From positions 1 through 8,328 of the forward strand of contig VBAO01000092.1 of the NCBI GenBank assembly GCA_005883865.1: a stretch of DNA of 8,328 nucleotides. Direction: 5' to 3'. This DNA comes from Candidatus Segetimicrobium genomatis (GTDB lineage Bacteria; Sysuimicrobiota; Sysuimicrobiia; Sysuimicrobiales; Segetimicrobiaceae). The notes under the pieces were generated by a model that did not search any database, was not told the origin of the DNA, and saw nothing but the letters and a program-made list of their open reading frames with translations. Numbering within the stretch: position 1 is the first letter of the stretch; the number at the start of each line of letters is the position of its first letter. A program made the translations under genes and the position numbers. This document shows positions 1 to 6,625 of the stretch, one piece after another.

Positions 1-233
1 TGGGCCGCCGCCGCGAGTTGACCGAACAGGCGGCAACCGCCATTCTGGGCCAGGACCGTCACACGCTGACCGCACTGCTCGCCACCCTCATGACCGAAAC
101 CTCAGAGCTGCACCGCCGGTGGCTGGAGGTCACCAATCTCGTGCTCCAGGAGGAGCGCGAGGCCTACAGCGAGATGGCGCGCCTCCTGGAGCAGGCCGGC
201 CAGGCGGAAAGCCCGACCACCTCAGAGGTTTGA
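1..233 (+). CDS. 3' end of an unrecognised helix-rich protein (5'-partial)
   Basis: The frame is open from the left edge and stops with TGA at 231-233. A TTG at 18 could be a start, but the same frame is open upstream of it (encoding G-R-R-R-E-L) and there is no convincing ribosome binding site, so this is more likely the C-terminal part of a gene that begins outside the window. The visible 77 residues are rich in Leu, Glu and Arg and carry an amphipathic helix-like pattern (TSELHRRWLEVTNLVLQEER, then SEMARLLEQAG). There is no recognisable domain or motif; a coiled-coil or helical-bundle tail fits. It is convergent with the receiver-like gene on the other strand, with a strong palindrome in the 49-nt gap. 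Function unknown. Confidence 0.5.
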   Translation, partial: GRRRELTEQAATAILGQDRHTLTALLATLMTETSELHRRWLEVTNLVLQEEREAYSEMARLLEQAGQAESPTTSEV

Positions 234-241
234 TCCCGACG

Positions 242-275
242 AAAAACCGGCCGGGGCGGCGATCGCCGCCCCGGC
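242..275 (-). terminator. Rho-independent terminator (26-bp perfect palindrome plus T-tract)
   Basis: Positions 250-275 form a perfect 26-bp inverted repeat centred on GCGATCGC. Read on the minus strand, the hairpin is followed after three bases by TTTTT (246-242), the classic arrangement for intrinsic termination of the minus-strand receiver-like gene, whose stop codon is 283-285. The plus-strand gene ends 17 nt before the palindrome, so the hairpin may also help stop its transcript, but no T-tract follows on that strand. Confidence 0.75.
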
Positions 276-282
276 AGAGGTC

Positions 283-645
283 CTATCCCCAGCCGAACTT
301 TGCGTACGACGACAGGACGTCGTGCAGTTCCCCCGAGGTCGCGAAGATCGCCGCGGGGACCCGGCCCTTGGCTTCCTTGACGGTCTCGGCCTTGCCGTCG
401 ACAAAGACGATCGGGATGCTCGCCCCCTTGATGGCGCGGATGGTGTTCGCGGTCTCCAGGCCGGAATAGGGGGCGCGATCCAGCGAGATCACGATCGCGT
501 TGGGCGGGACCTCCCGGATCCGCCGCACGGCCCGCATGCCGTCCTCCGACTCGAACGCGACGTCCCAGCGCGCATCACGCAGTTCCTTTGCCATCTGCTC
601 TGCGAGCGGGGCATTCCAGTGAACGAGGAAGAGTTTGCCTCTCAT
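283..645 (-). CDS. Receiver-like (CheY-fold) protein lacking the phosphorylation site
   Basis: A 120-residue single-domain protein. The ATG at 645-643 is chosen over an upstream extension because AAAGGAGG (660-653) lies 7 nt before it. The pattern is that of a response-regulator receiver: beta-1 KLFLVHWN (4-11), helix 14-26, beta-3 NAIVISL (49-55), then DRAPYSGLETANTIR (56-70), which matches the loop and helix after the phospho-acceptor (PxxG-LE-xx-IR), then beta-4 IPIVFVDG (77-84). The acidic pair at the end of beta-1 is replaced by H9-W10-N11, and the position aligning with the acceptor Asp is Ser54 or Leu55, with an Asp only at 56 in a shortened loop. The usual Thr/Ser after beta-4 is Asp83, and no clear conserved Lys is seen. 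It is therefore probably a pseudo-receiver acting by protein contact rather than aspartyl phosphorylation. No output domain is fused and no kinase gene is adjacent. It is transcribed away from the transport operon and ends at a strong terminator. The fold call is by eye. Confidence 0.65.
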   Translation of the reverse strand: MRGKLFLVHWNAPLAEQMAKELRDARWDVAFESEDGMRAVRRIREVPPNAIVISLDRAPYSGLETANTIRAIKGASIPIVFVDGKAETVKEAKGRVPAAIFATSGELHDVLSSYAKFGWG

Positions 646-920
646 GGGATCTCCTCCTTTCACGCCGTGAACGAAGTGTGGTTCAAGCCACGTCGACGTC
701 TGGCAACCACCGCTGTATTGCCGGGGCGGCCTTACAGATCCCTGCACACTGGTCTTGCGAAATACCCCTCGGAATGCTCCTCCGGATCCGCCCGAGGGGT
801 CCTCCCGAATTTCGGATCGAGTTCCGCCGGAATGAGAGGACTCTTGCCATCGATGCCAGAAGGAGCGGGCCGCGGGGCCGTTGGGGAGCCCCGGAGACCG
901 GGGGCGAAGGGGGGATTCGT
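646..920. promoter_or_regulatory. Divergent intergenic region upstream of receiver-like gene and transport operon
   Basis: This 275-bp gap must hold the promoters of both flanking genes, but no convincing -35/-10 pair was found by eye on either strand. It contains a 10-bp palindrome ACGTCGACGT at 690-699, a 9-bp inverted repeat (ACCCCTCGG at 764-772, CCGAGGGGT at 792-800) with CGGATCCG in its loop, and a small hairpin CCCCGG-AGA-CCGGGG at 889-903 just before the operon's ribosome binding site. The ribosome binding site for the binding protein is AAGGGGG (907-913), 7 nt before ATG 921. No credible small gene was seen. Confidence 0.5.
764..800. repeat. 9-bp perfect inverted repeat in operon leader
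   Basis: The arms ACCCCTCGG (764-772) and CCGAGGGGT (792-800) are exact reverse complements around a 19-nt spacer that itself contains the 8-bp palindrome CGGATCCG (783-790). It sits about 120 bp before the solute-binding protein start, so it could be an operator or an RNA hairpin in the leader. There is no following T-tract, so it does not look like an intrinsic terminator. Confidence 0.4.
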
Positions 921-2525
921 ATGGCGGGGATGACGCGGCGGCGGTTCCTGGCCCGCGCCGGCGCGGCCGCCTCGGCGGGGATGGCGCTCGGGGGCCTCGG
1001 GGGCGGGATCCGGCGGGCCGACGCCTACATCACCCGGAAGGGCAAGAAGATCCTCGTGGTGGGGGCCGCGCAGGAAGTCCCGAACCTGGACCCGAGCCTC
1101 CACTACGATTGGTCGACCCGCATGCTCCAGCAATCCACGTACGACGCGCTGCTCAAGTACGTCGGCAATCCTCCGCAGACCGTGCCGTGGTTGGCCACGG
1201 GATATGAGGCGAGCCCCGATGCGAAGACGTGGACCTTCCACCTGGACCGCCGCGCCCGGTTCCACATTGGCGATCCGGTGGACAGCGCCGCGATCAAATC
1301 GTCGTTCACCCGGACGATCGAGCTCCGGCAGGGCCCCGCGTGGACGCTCCAGGGCGTCCTCGACCCCGCCGATATCGAGACGCCGGATTCGTTGACGGTG
1401 GTGTTCCATCTGAAGCAGCCGTTCGCACCGTTCGCGGCGATCGTCCCCTGGTGGTACATCATGAACCCCAGGGAGATCCGGATCCACGACCAGGATCACG
1501 ATTACGCCCAGGCCTGGCTGCGGGAGCACGACGTCGGCAGCGGACCCTTTCGCGTCGTCTCCTGGCAGCCGAACGCCGCGTATGAGCTCGAGGCCGTCCA
1601 GGATTACTGGAAGGGGTGGCCGTCCCAGGGCCACCTGGATGGATTCCTCTTCCAGGTCATGCGGGAGGCCAGCACCCAGAAGCTGGCCATCCAGCGGGGC
1701 GACATCGACGTGTCGACCAACATCGTCCCCGAGGATCTGGACCTGCTCGCGCACGCTCCCGGCACGTACGTGACGGAGAACCCGGGGATCACCACCTTCG
1801 GTGTCAAGATGAACAACCAGCGGGGCCCGACGGCGAACAAGGCGCTCCGGAAGGCGGTCGCGTACGCGTTCGACTACAAGGACCTGATCAACATCTACAA
1901 AGGCCACGCGGTGCTCGAGAACAGCCCGGTGCCGATCGGGATGCGGGGCCACGTCGACCTTCCCGCGTACCGCCAGGATCTCGAACGCGCCCGGGCATTC
2001 CTCAAGGAGGCCGGGGTGCCGGTCCCGGTCCGTCTGACCTACGTCTTCGTCGACGGCTTCGAGGAGGAGAAGCAGATCGGGCTTGCCCTCAAGGCGAGCC
2101 TCGCGCAGATCGGCATCAACGTCGAACTCATCGGCCGGACCTGGCCGACGATGGTGGGGATGGGGTCCAAGCCCGAGACGATGCCGGACATGATGGCCGT
2201 GTTCGTCACCCCGCTGTACAACGACCCCGACGCCGTGCTGAGCCAGTATACGCCGACCGCGTGGGGGCAATACTACGGCGTCACCTTCTACCAGAACGAG
2301 GGGGTGACGTCGATGGTCGAGCGGGCGCGGTCGCTTGCCGACTGGAGCGCCCGGGTCGCGATCTACCAGGGCGTCCAGAAGGTCATCTGGGAGGACAGCC
2401 CCGAGATCTTCGGGATGCAGTACATGCGCCGGTGGGCGTTCCGCTCGGCGGTGAAGGGTTTCCAGTTCTGCCCCCTGCGGGCGACCAACGAGATCGACAT
2501 GTACACGATCTACCTCCAGGGCTGA
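921..2525 (+). CDS. ABC transporter family-5 solute-binding protein, Tat-exported (peptide/opine type)
   Basis: A 534-residue extracytoplasmic solute-binding protein of the SBP_bac_5 (DppA/OppA/NikA) family; it captures a peptide-like or other small substrate and delivers it to the membrane permeases. ATG 921 is preceded at 7 nt by AAGGGGG; an in-frame ATG at 930 is an alternative. The N-terminus is a twin-arginine signal, TRRRFLAR (5-12), with an Ala/Gly-rich stretch to about 29 and a plausible AxA cleavage site after ADA (33-35). Family landmarks are NLDPSLHYDW (55-64), the WTFHLDRRARFHIGDPV region (104-120), VGSGPFRVVSWQPN (205-218), QKLAIQRGDIDV (253-264), KALRKAVAYAFDY (307-319) and ARAFLKEAGV (357-366). 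The length is normal for the family. It is the first gene of the operon; the DppB-type permease begins 52 nt downstream. Substrate cannot be named from sequence. Use of Tat rather than Sec is occasional in this family. Confidence 0.93.
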   Translation: MAGMTRRRFLARAGAAASAGMALGGLGGGIRRADAYITRKGKKILVVGAAQEVPNLDPSLHYDWSTRMLQQSTYDALLKYVGNPPQTVPWLATGYEASPDAKTWTFHLDRRARFHIGDPVDSAAIKSSFTRTIELRQGPAWTLQGVLDPADIETPDSLTVVFHLKQPFAPFAAIVPWWYIMNPREIRIHDQDHDYAQAWLREHDVGSGPFRVVSWQPNAAYELEAVQDYWKGWPSQGHLDGFLFQVMREASTQKLAIQRGDIDVSTNIVPEDLDLLAHAPGTYVTENPGITTFGVKMNNQRGPTANKALRKAVAYAFDYKDLINIYKGHAVLENSPVPIGMRGHVDLPAYRQDLERARAFLKEAGVPVPVRLTYVFVDGFEEEKQIGLALKASLAQIGINVELIGRTWPTMVGMGSKPETMPDMMAVFVTPLYNDPDAVLSQYTPTAWGQYYGVTFYQNEGVTSMVERARSLADWSARVAIYQGVQKVIWEDSPEIFGMQYMRRWAFRSAVKGFQFCPLRATNEIDMYTIYLQG

Positions 2526-2577
2526 CGCGCGGGGCGGCGGAGGAGCCGCGCCGGGGATCGGCCTCCGGCGTGCGAGC

Positions 2578-3541
2578 ATGGGGCAGTACCTGATCAGGCG
2601 TCTTGCGCTGATCGCGGTGACCCTCGGGGGGCTCTCCGTCCTGACCTTCGCCATCTCCCGGATCGCTCCCGGCGACCCGGCCCGGCTGGCCGCCGGGCCG
2701 CAGGCGACCGAGGCGATGGTCGCCCTATCTGCGCTACCTGGACCACGTCGGCCGCGGAGACCTGGGCGCGTCCCTGATGACCGCCCGCCCGGTTCGCGCC
2801 GACCTCGGGTTGTTCTTTGGCGCCACCCTGGAACTCGTCCTCTTCTCGCTCCTCTTCGCGGCGGCGGCCGGCGTCCTCATGGGGGTCCTGTCGGCCGTCT
2901 ACCAGAATCGCCCGGTGGACCACGCGTCGCGCCTCGTCGCGATCACCGGATTGGGCATGCCCGAGTTCTGGCTGGCTCTCATGCTCCAGCTCGCGCTGGC
3001 CAGCCACTTCCGCCTCCTGCCGCTCGGGGGCCAGCTCGGCATCGGAGTGGCCCCCCCGCCGCCGGCGACCCGCCTGGACCTGGTCGACAGCCTGCTCGCG
3101 GGGCAGTGGGCCACGTTCGCAAACGCCCTCCAGCACATCGTCCTGCCCGCGATCGCGCTGTCATTTCCCGCCCTCGCCTCGATCATCCGGATCAGCCGGG
3201 CCGACATGTTGGACACGCTGCCGCGAGAGTTCGTGCGCACGGCGCGCGCCAAGGGACTCCCCCAGCGGGCGGTCATCCTGCGTCATGCGTTGCGCAACGC
3301 GCTCCTGTCCTCTGTCACGATGATCGGGCTTCGGTTCGGGTGGATGCTGGGGGGGACCGTGTTGGTCGAGAAGGTCTTCGACTGGCCCGGGATCGGCCTG
3401 TACATGGTGACGGCCGCCGCGGCGAGCGACTTCGAGCCGGTGATGGGAGTGACCCTGCTCGTCGGCCTGTCGTTCGCCCTCGCCAACCTGCTCGTGGACA
3501 TCGGGTACGGGCTGATGGATCCCACGATTCGCTATGCCTAA
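2578..3541 (+). pseudogene. DppB-type ABC permease, frame-disrupted with a short internal loss
   Basis: Membrane permease of the DppB/OppB family (binding-protein-dependent transport inner-membrane component), the first of two that would form the transmembrane channel. Residues 1-49, from ATG 2578, give the family start: a membrane segment (about 9-27) and PGDPA (31-35), ending TEAMVA. The frame then fails. From about 2723-2726 the next frame supplies YLRYLDHVGRGDLGAS and the rest to TAA 3541, including further membrane segments, the cytoplasmic loop FVRTARAKGL with ILRHALRN (about 3230-3301) that contacts the ATPase, and the GIGLYM region. Family members have about 13-16 residues between these parts (typically LGLD-PL--QYL), so the break is a loss of DNA, not a simple one-base shift; a missing length of about 41-47 nt, equal to 2 mod 3, would restore the frame. 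An internal ATG at 2777 could start only a truncated 254-residue product. It may be a true pseudogene or an assembly error. The start lacks a clear ribosome binding site. Confidence 0.85.
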
Positions 3542-4457
3542 AGGCGCAGCCGCGGCCGATCCGCGGCCGGTCGGGGCCTCCGCCCACCCGCGTGCGCGCG
3601 ATGTGGCCTGGCAGCACGCGTGGAGGCGTTTCGTCCGAAACCGGCTTTCGACGATCGGCCTGGGGATCGTCGCGCTGTTCCTGGCGGTGGCCGGCTTTGC
3701 GCCCTACCTCGTGCCCTACCCGGGAGACGTGACCGGCGCGGTCCACACCGCCGACCGCCTGCACCCCCCCGGCCCTCCACACGCGCTGGGCACGGACGAG
3801 GTCGGCCGCGATGTCCTGAGCCGCCTCCTCGACGGCACCCGGGTGTCGCTCGCCATCGGCGTGATCATCATCGGCATCGCGATCGCGATCGGCGTCCCGC
3901 TGGGCCTGGCCGCGGGCGTGACGGGCGGCTGGGCCGAAGACGCGATCATGCGGATCACCGATATCTTTCTGGCGGTGCCTGGGATCGTGCTGGCGATCGC
4001 CATCGTCACGGTGCTCGGGCCGGGCATCGCCCACGCGATGATCGCGATCTCCCTCGTGTGGTGGCCCGGGTACGCGCGCCTCGTGCACGGGAGGGCCAAG
4101 GCGCTCCGCGGGACGATGTTCGTGGAGGCCGCCCGAGCATTGGGCGCTCCCTGGCGCCGGGTGATCCTCCGGCACGTCCTCCCCAACCTGTTGACCATCA
4201 TCGTGATCAAGGCCTCGATGGATATGGGGATGGCGATTCTCACGGCGGCCGCGTTGGGCTTCGTCGGGGTAGGCGCCCAGCCGCCGACCCCGGAGTGGGG
4301 CGAGATGATCAGCGCGGGACAGCCCTACCTCCCCACCTGGTGGTGGCTCTCGGTCTACCCCGGCACGGCGATCGTCGTGACGGTGCTCGGCTTCAACCTG
4401 CTGGGGGATGGACTGCGGGATCTGCTCGACCCGACGACCCGCTCCGCCGTCGCATGA
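3534..4457 (+). CDS. DppC-type ABC transporter permease
   Basis: A 307-residue inner-membrane permease of the DppC/OppC family, the partner of the preceding DppB-type subunit. The start ATG 3534 lies inside the last codons of the upstream gene (TATGCCTAA, 8-nt overlap), typical of translational coupling. Landmarks: an N-terminal basic segment WRRFVRNRLS (30-39) before the first membrane helix (about 40-60), the family signature HALGTDEVGRDVLSRLLDGTRVSL (83-106), membrane segments near 107-127, 144-165 and 222-245, and the EAA loop VEAARALGAPWRRVILRHVL (197-216) that docks with the ATPase, followed by PN at 217-218. GFNLLGDGLRDLLDP (286-300) is the usual C-terminus. The length is normal and no key motif is missing. 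No ATP-binding subunit follows; the operon seems to end here, so the ATPases must be encoded elsewhere. Confidence 0.93.
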   Translation: MPKGAAAADPRPVGASAHPRARDVAWQHAWRRFVRNRLSTIGLGIVALFLAVAGFAPYLVPYPGDVTGAVHTADRLHPPGPPHALGTDEVGRDVLSRLLDGTRVSLAIGVIIIGIAIAIGVPLGLAAGVTGGWAEDAIMRITDIFLAVPGIVLAIAIVTVLGPGIAHAMIAISLVWWPGYARLVHGRAKALRGTMFVEAARALGAPWRRVILRHVLPNLLTIIVIKASMDMGMAILTAAALGFVGVGAQPPTPEWGEMISAGQPYLPTWWWLSVYPGTAIVVTVLGFNLLGDGLRDLLDPTTRSAVA

Positions 4458-4460
4458 CCG

Positions 4461-4480
4461 CGGGCCGCCACCGCGGCCCG
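4461..4480 (+). terminator. GC-rich hairpin after the permease operon (possible terminator)
   Basis: CGGGCCGC (4461-4468) and GCGGCCCG (4473-4480) form a perfect 8-bp stem with a CACC loop, starting 3 nt after the DppC-type stop codon. There is no T-tract behind it, so it is not a canonical intrinsic terminator; it may terminate weakly or protect the 3' end of the message. The rest of the gap to 4636 shows a C/T-rich stretch (4500-4550) and no gene. Confidence 0.4.
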
Positions 4481-4636
4481 GGGCGGCCTGCGTGTGACCT
4501 CGGTCTTCACAACTTCCTCATCACTCCTTCACCCCTCCTTCGAGGTTTCTTCAACATCGGGTGCTACGGTGGAGCTGAACCAGAGCCGAATCGCGGCTAC
4601 GCGGCGCGGCAGTGGCGCCGATCAGGAGGGATGGGC

Positions 4637-5197
4637 ATGCGAAAGGCGATCGCACTCGCGCTCGGAATGCTGCTCCCGGTCCTTGGGATGGCCGACGCCG
4701 GGGTGGCCCAGTCGGCCGTGAGCGTCCAGGGGGTGATCCAGGCGGTCGATTGTCAGAGCCAGACGGTCGTCCTGAGCGGTGGGAGCGGCTCGAACACGCT
4801 GGCCGCCTCAGGGGCAACCGCGGTGCTGGTGAACTCAACGAGCGTGCCCTTCTGCTCGCTCGGCCAGTATGTCGGGGCGCCGGCGACGGCGTGGCTGCTG
4901 CCCAGCGGCAGCGAGTTCCAGGTGACGCGGATCGACGTCGTCGGCCCCGCCGCCCAGGCACCGGCCGCTCCCGCGCCGGCCGCCTCGGCACCATCGACGG
5001 GCGCGCTGATCCTGGGCGCGCTCGCCATCGGCGCCATCGGCTACATCATCGGTCACAGCAGCGCGCCCCAGCCCGTGTCCGAGTATGACAACGGCCGTTG
5101 GGGGCCGGGCGGTTGGCGCCGAACCTATCAGCAATGTGAAACGCGCGGGCGGCACCAGGTGTGCTGGATCCCCAACGAGGGATCGCAGCATCGGTAG
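4637..5197 (+). CDS. Exported four-cysteine protein of unknown family with a glycine-rich membrane segment
   Basis: A 186-residue protein, not recognised. ATG 4637 is preferred to ATG 4631 because AGGAGG (4624-4629) is 7 nt from the former and only 1 nt from the latter. Residues 1-24 form a Sec-type signal peptide (MRK, then a hydrophobic stretch; cleavage after A21 or A24 is plausible). Residues 28-102 look beta-rich, with alternating Val/Thr/Ser, and carry Cys39 and Cys73. An Ala/Pro linker (104-119) leads to a Gly/Ala-spaced hydrophobic segment GALILGALAIGAIGYIIG (122-139), resembling a glycine-zipper membrane helix. The C-terminal tail is Trp/Arg-rich (RWGPGGWRRTY, 154-164) and has Cys167 and Cys176. 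Four cysteines in an exported protein suggest one or two disulphides. The gene stands apart from the permease operon by 179 bp, has its own strong ribosome binding site, and is convergent with the aminotransferase. It could be an outer-envelope or membrane-anchored protein; function unknown. Confidence 0.8.
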   Translation: MRKAIALALGMLLPVLGMADAGVAQSAVSVQGVIQAVDCQSQTVVLSGGSGSNTLAASGATAVLVNSTSVPFCSLGQYVGAPATAWLLPSGSEFQVTRIDVVGPAAQAPAAPAPAASAPSTGALILGALAIGAIGYIIGHSSAPQPVSEYDNGRWGPGGWRRTYQQCETRGRHQVCWIPNEGSQHR

Positions 5198-5207
5198 GGG
5201 CCGACAT

Positions 5208-5238
5208 CCCCGGGACGCGCTGCTCTGGCGCCCCGGGG
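5208..5238. terminator. Bidirectional GC-rich hairpin between convergent genes
   Basis: An 11-bp stem can form: CCCCGGG (5208-5214), a bulged AC, GCGC (5217-5220), a 7-nt loop, then GCGC (5228-5231), CCC (5232-5234) and GGGG (5235-5238). It sits in the 48-nt gap between the stops of the exported protein (5197) and the aminotransferase (5246). Neither side has a T-tract, so the terminator call rests on stem strength and position. Confidence 0.5.
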
Positions 5239-5245
5239 GGCTGGG

Positions 5246-6625
5246 CTAGAGGGCGGCGGCGCGGGCGAGCGAGTCCAGCGTAGCGTCGAGCGCGCCCCGC
5301 AGCGCGTCCACCATCTGCCCGGCCTGAGCGTCGGTGAGGACCAGCGGGGGCGACATCGCGATGACGTCGCCCGGGAGCGGACGGAAGAGCACGCCCCGTT
5401 CCACCGCCTCCCGCGCGACCCGCCGGCCGACCGCCTGCTCGGCGGGGAATTTCGTGTTGCTGCCGCGATCCCGGACCACCTCCACGCCCGCCATCAGCCC
5501 GCGGCCGCGGACCTCGCCGACCAGCGGGTGGTCGGCGAGCGATGCGCGGAGCGCGTCGAGGAGGATCCCGCCCACCCGCGCCGCGTTGTCGGGCAACCGC
5601 TCGCGTTCGAGGATCTCGATGTTCCCCAGGGCCACGGCGCACCCGACGGGGTGCCCCGAGTAGGTGAACCCGTGCATGAACGGGGCGTTGGGCGCCAGGT
5701 CTCTGAGCTCCTCGAACAGCGGCGTCCTCAGAATGACGGCCGCAAGCGGAAAGTATCCGCTCGTGATCCCCTTCGCGACGACCATGATGTCCGGGACGAC
5801 GCCCCACTGCTCCACGCCGAAGAGCGACCCGAGCCGTCCGAAGCCGGTGATGACTTCGTCCGCGATGCACAGCACGCCGTGGCGGTGGCAGACCTCGTAC
5901 ATCCGGGGGAGGTAGTCTTCCGGCGGGACGACCACCCCGCCGGTGCCCTGGACCGGTTCGGCGATGAACGCCGCGACGGTCTCGGGGCCCTCCCGCTCGA
6001 GCGTCTGCTCGAGTTCCTCGGCGCACCGCCGGGTGCATTCGCTCGGTGAGGCGCCCATCGCGCGGGGGTTCGGCGCGGAGACGTGCAGGAAGCCCGGCGC
6101 CAGCGGCTGGAACCGTTCCCAAAAGGCCGGAATCCCCGTCGCCGCGGTGGCCGCGATCGTCAGGCCGTGATAACCGCCGTACCGAGCGATAATCTTGACG
6201 CGGTCCGGGCGGCCTTTGAGCCGCCAGTAATAACGGACGAGCTTGAAGGCCGTGTCGTTCGCCTCCGAGCCTCCGGATGCGAAGAGGGTCGCCCCGAGGT
6301 CTCCGGGGGTGATGCGCGCGAGCTTCGCGGCGAGCGAGATCGCGGGTTCGTGGGACAGGCTGGTGAAGAGCGGGCTGTAGGCGAGCCGCTTCATCTGCGC
6401 TGCCGCGATGTCGGCGAGCTCGGCCCGCCCGTGTCCGACGTTGACGTTCCACAGACAGGCCGAGCCGTCGATGTACGTCCGCCCCCCGGTGTCGATGACG
6501 GTTGCGCCGCGCCCCTCGGCGATGATCACCGGACCCAGCGTCACGTGCTCGCGCCAGTTGGTGAGCGGATGGATCACGTGCGCGATGTCGAGGTCTCTGA
6601 GGCGCGTGGTGCGCAGGACATCCAT
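5246..6625 (-). CDS. Class-III PLP-dependent aminotransferase (omega-amino acid:pyruvate type)
   Basis: A 459-residue cytoplasmic enzyme that moves an amino group, usually from an omega-amino acid, diamine or amine, to a keto acid such as pyruvate, using pyridoxal phosphate. ATG 6625-6623 is preceded at 7 nt by AGGAGG (6638-6633), so the longer start at 6649 is not used. Class-III landmarks: LWNVNVGHG (58-66), the phosphate-binding FASGGSEANDTA (115-126), YGGYHG (149-154) with the aromatic that stacks on the cofactor, AEPVQGTGG (222-230), ADEVITGFGR (255-264) with Asp256 contacting the pyridine nitrogen, the Schiff-base Lys285 in VVAKGITSGY, and FTYSGHPVGCA (320-330) with Thr321. GEVRGRGLMAGVE (370-382) is the usual C-terminal domain entry. 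Length and motifs are complete, so it should be active. The exact substrate cannot be read from sequence. It sits between two transport loci and is divergent from the second binding protein, which hints at processing of an imported amine, by position only. Confidence 0.92.
   Translation of the reverse strand: MDVLRTTRLRDLDIAHVIHPLTNWREHVTLGPVIIAEGRGATVIDTGGRTYIDGSACLWNVNVGHGRAELADIAAAQMKRLAYSPLFTSLSHEPAISLAAKLARITPGDLGATLFASGGSEANDTAFKLVRYYWRLKGRPDRVKIIARYGGYHGLTIAATAATGIPAFWERFQPLAPGFLHVSAPNPRAMGASPSECTRRCAEELEQTLEREGPETVAAFIAEPVQGTGGVVVPPEDYLPRMYEVCHRHGVLCIADEVITGFGRLGSLFGVEQWGVVPDIMVVAKGITSGYFPLAAVILRTPLFEELRDLAPNAPFMHGFTYSGHPVGCAVALGNIEILERERLPDNAARVGGILLDALRASLADHPLVGEVRGRGLMAGVEVVRDRGSNTKFPAEQAVGRRVAREAVERGVLFRPLPGDVIAMSPPLVLTDAQAGQMVDALRGALDATLDSLARAAAL

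Noticed and set aside
853..933. Short open frame starting ATG 853 before the binding protein (possible leader peptide)
   Set aside because: It overlaps the binding-protein start, has no good ribosome site, and its Gly/Arg/Pro-rich product looks like chance coding in GC-rich DNA.
732..2654. A 640-codon open frame on the minus strand opposite the first binding protein
   Set aside because: It is the antisense shadow of a clear family-5 gene; its product is a low-complexity Arg/Pro/Gly/Asp-rich string with no domain, a common effect of codon bias in high-GC DNA.
2718..2730. Programmed ribosomal frameshift in the DppB-type permease
   Set aside because: There is no slippery heptamer or following pseudoknot, and a frameshift alone would not replace the missing conserved residues.
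3620..4630. Long plus-strand extension upstream of the exported protein, overlapping the DppC-type gene
   Set aside because: The extension is out-of-frame Arg/Gly-rich sequence over a clear permease; the ribosome site at 4624-4629 places the real start at 4637.
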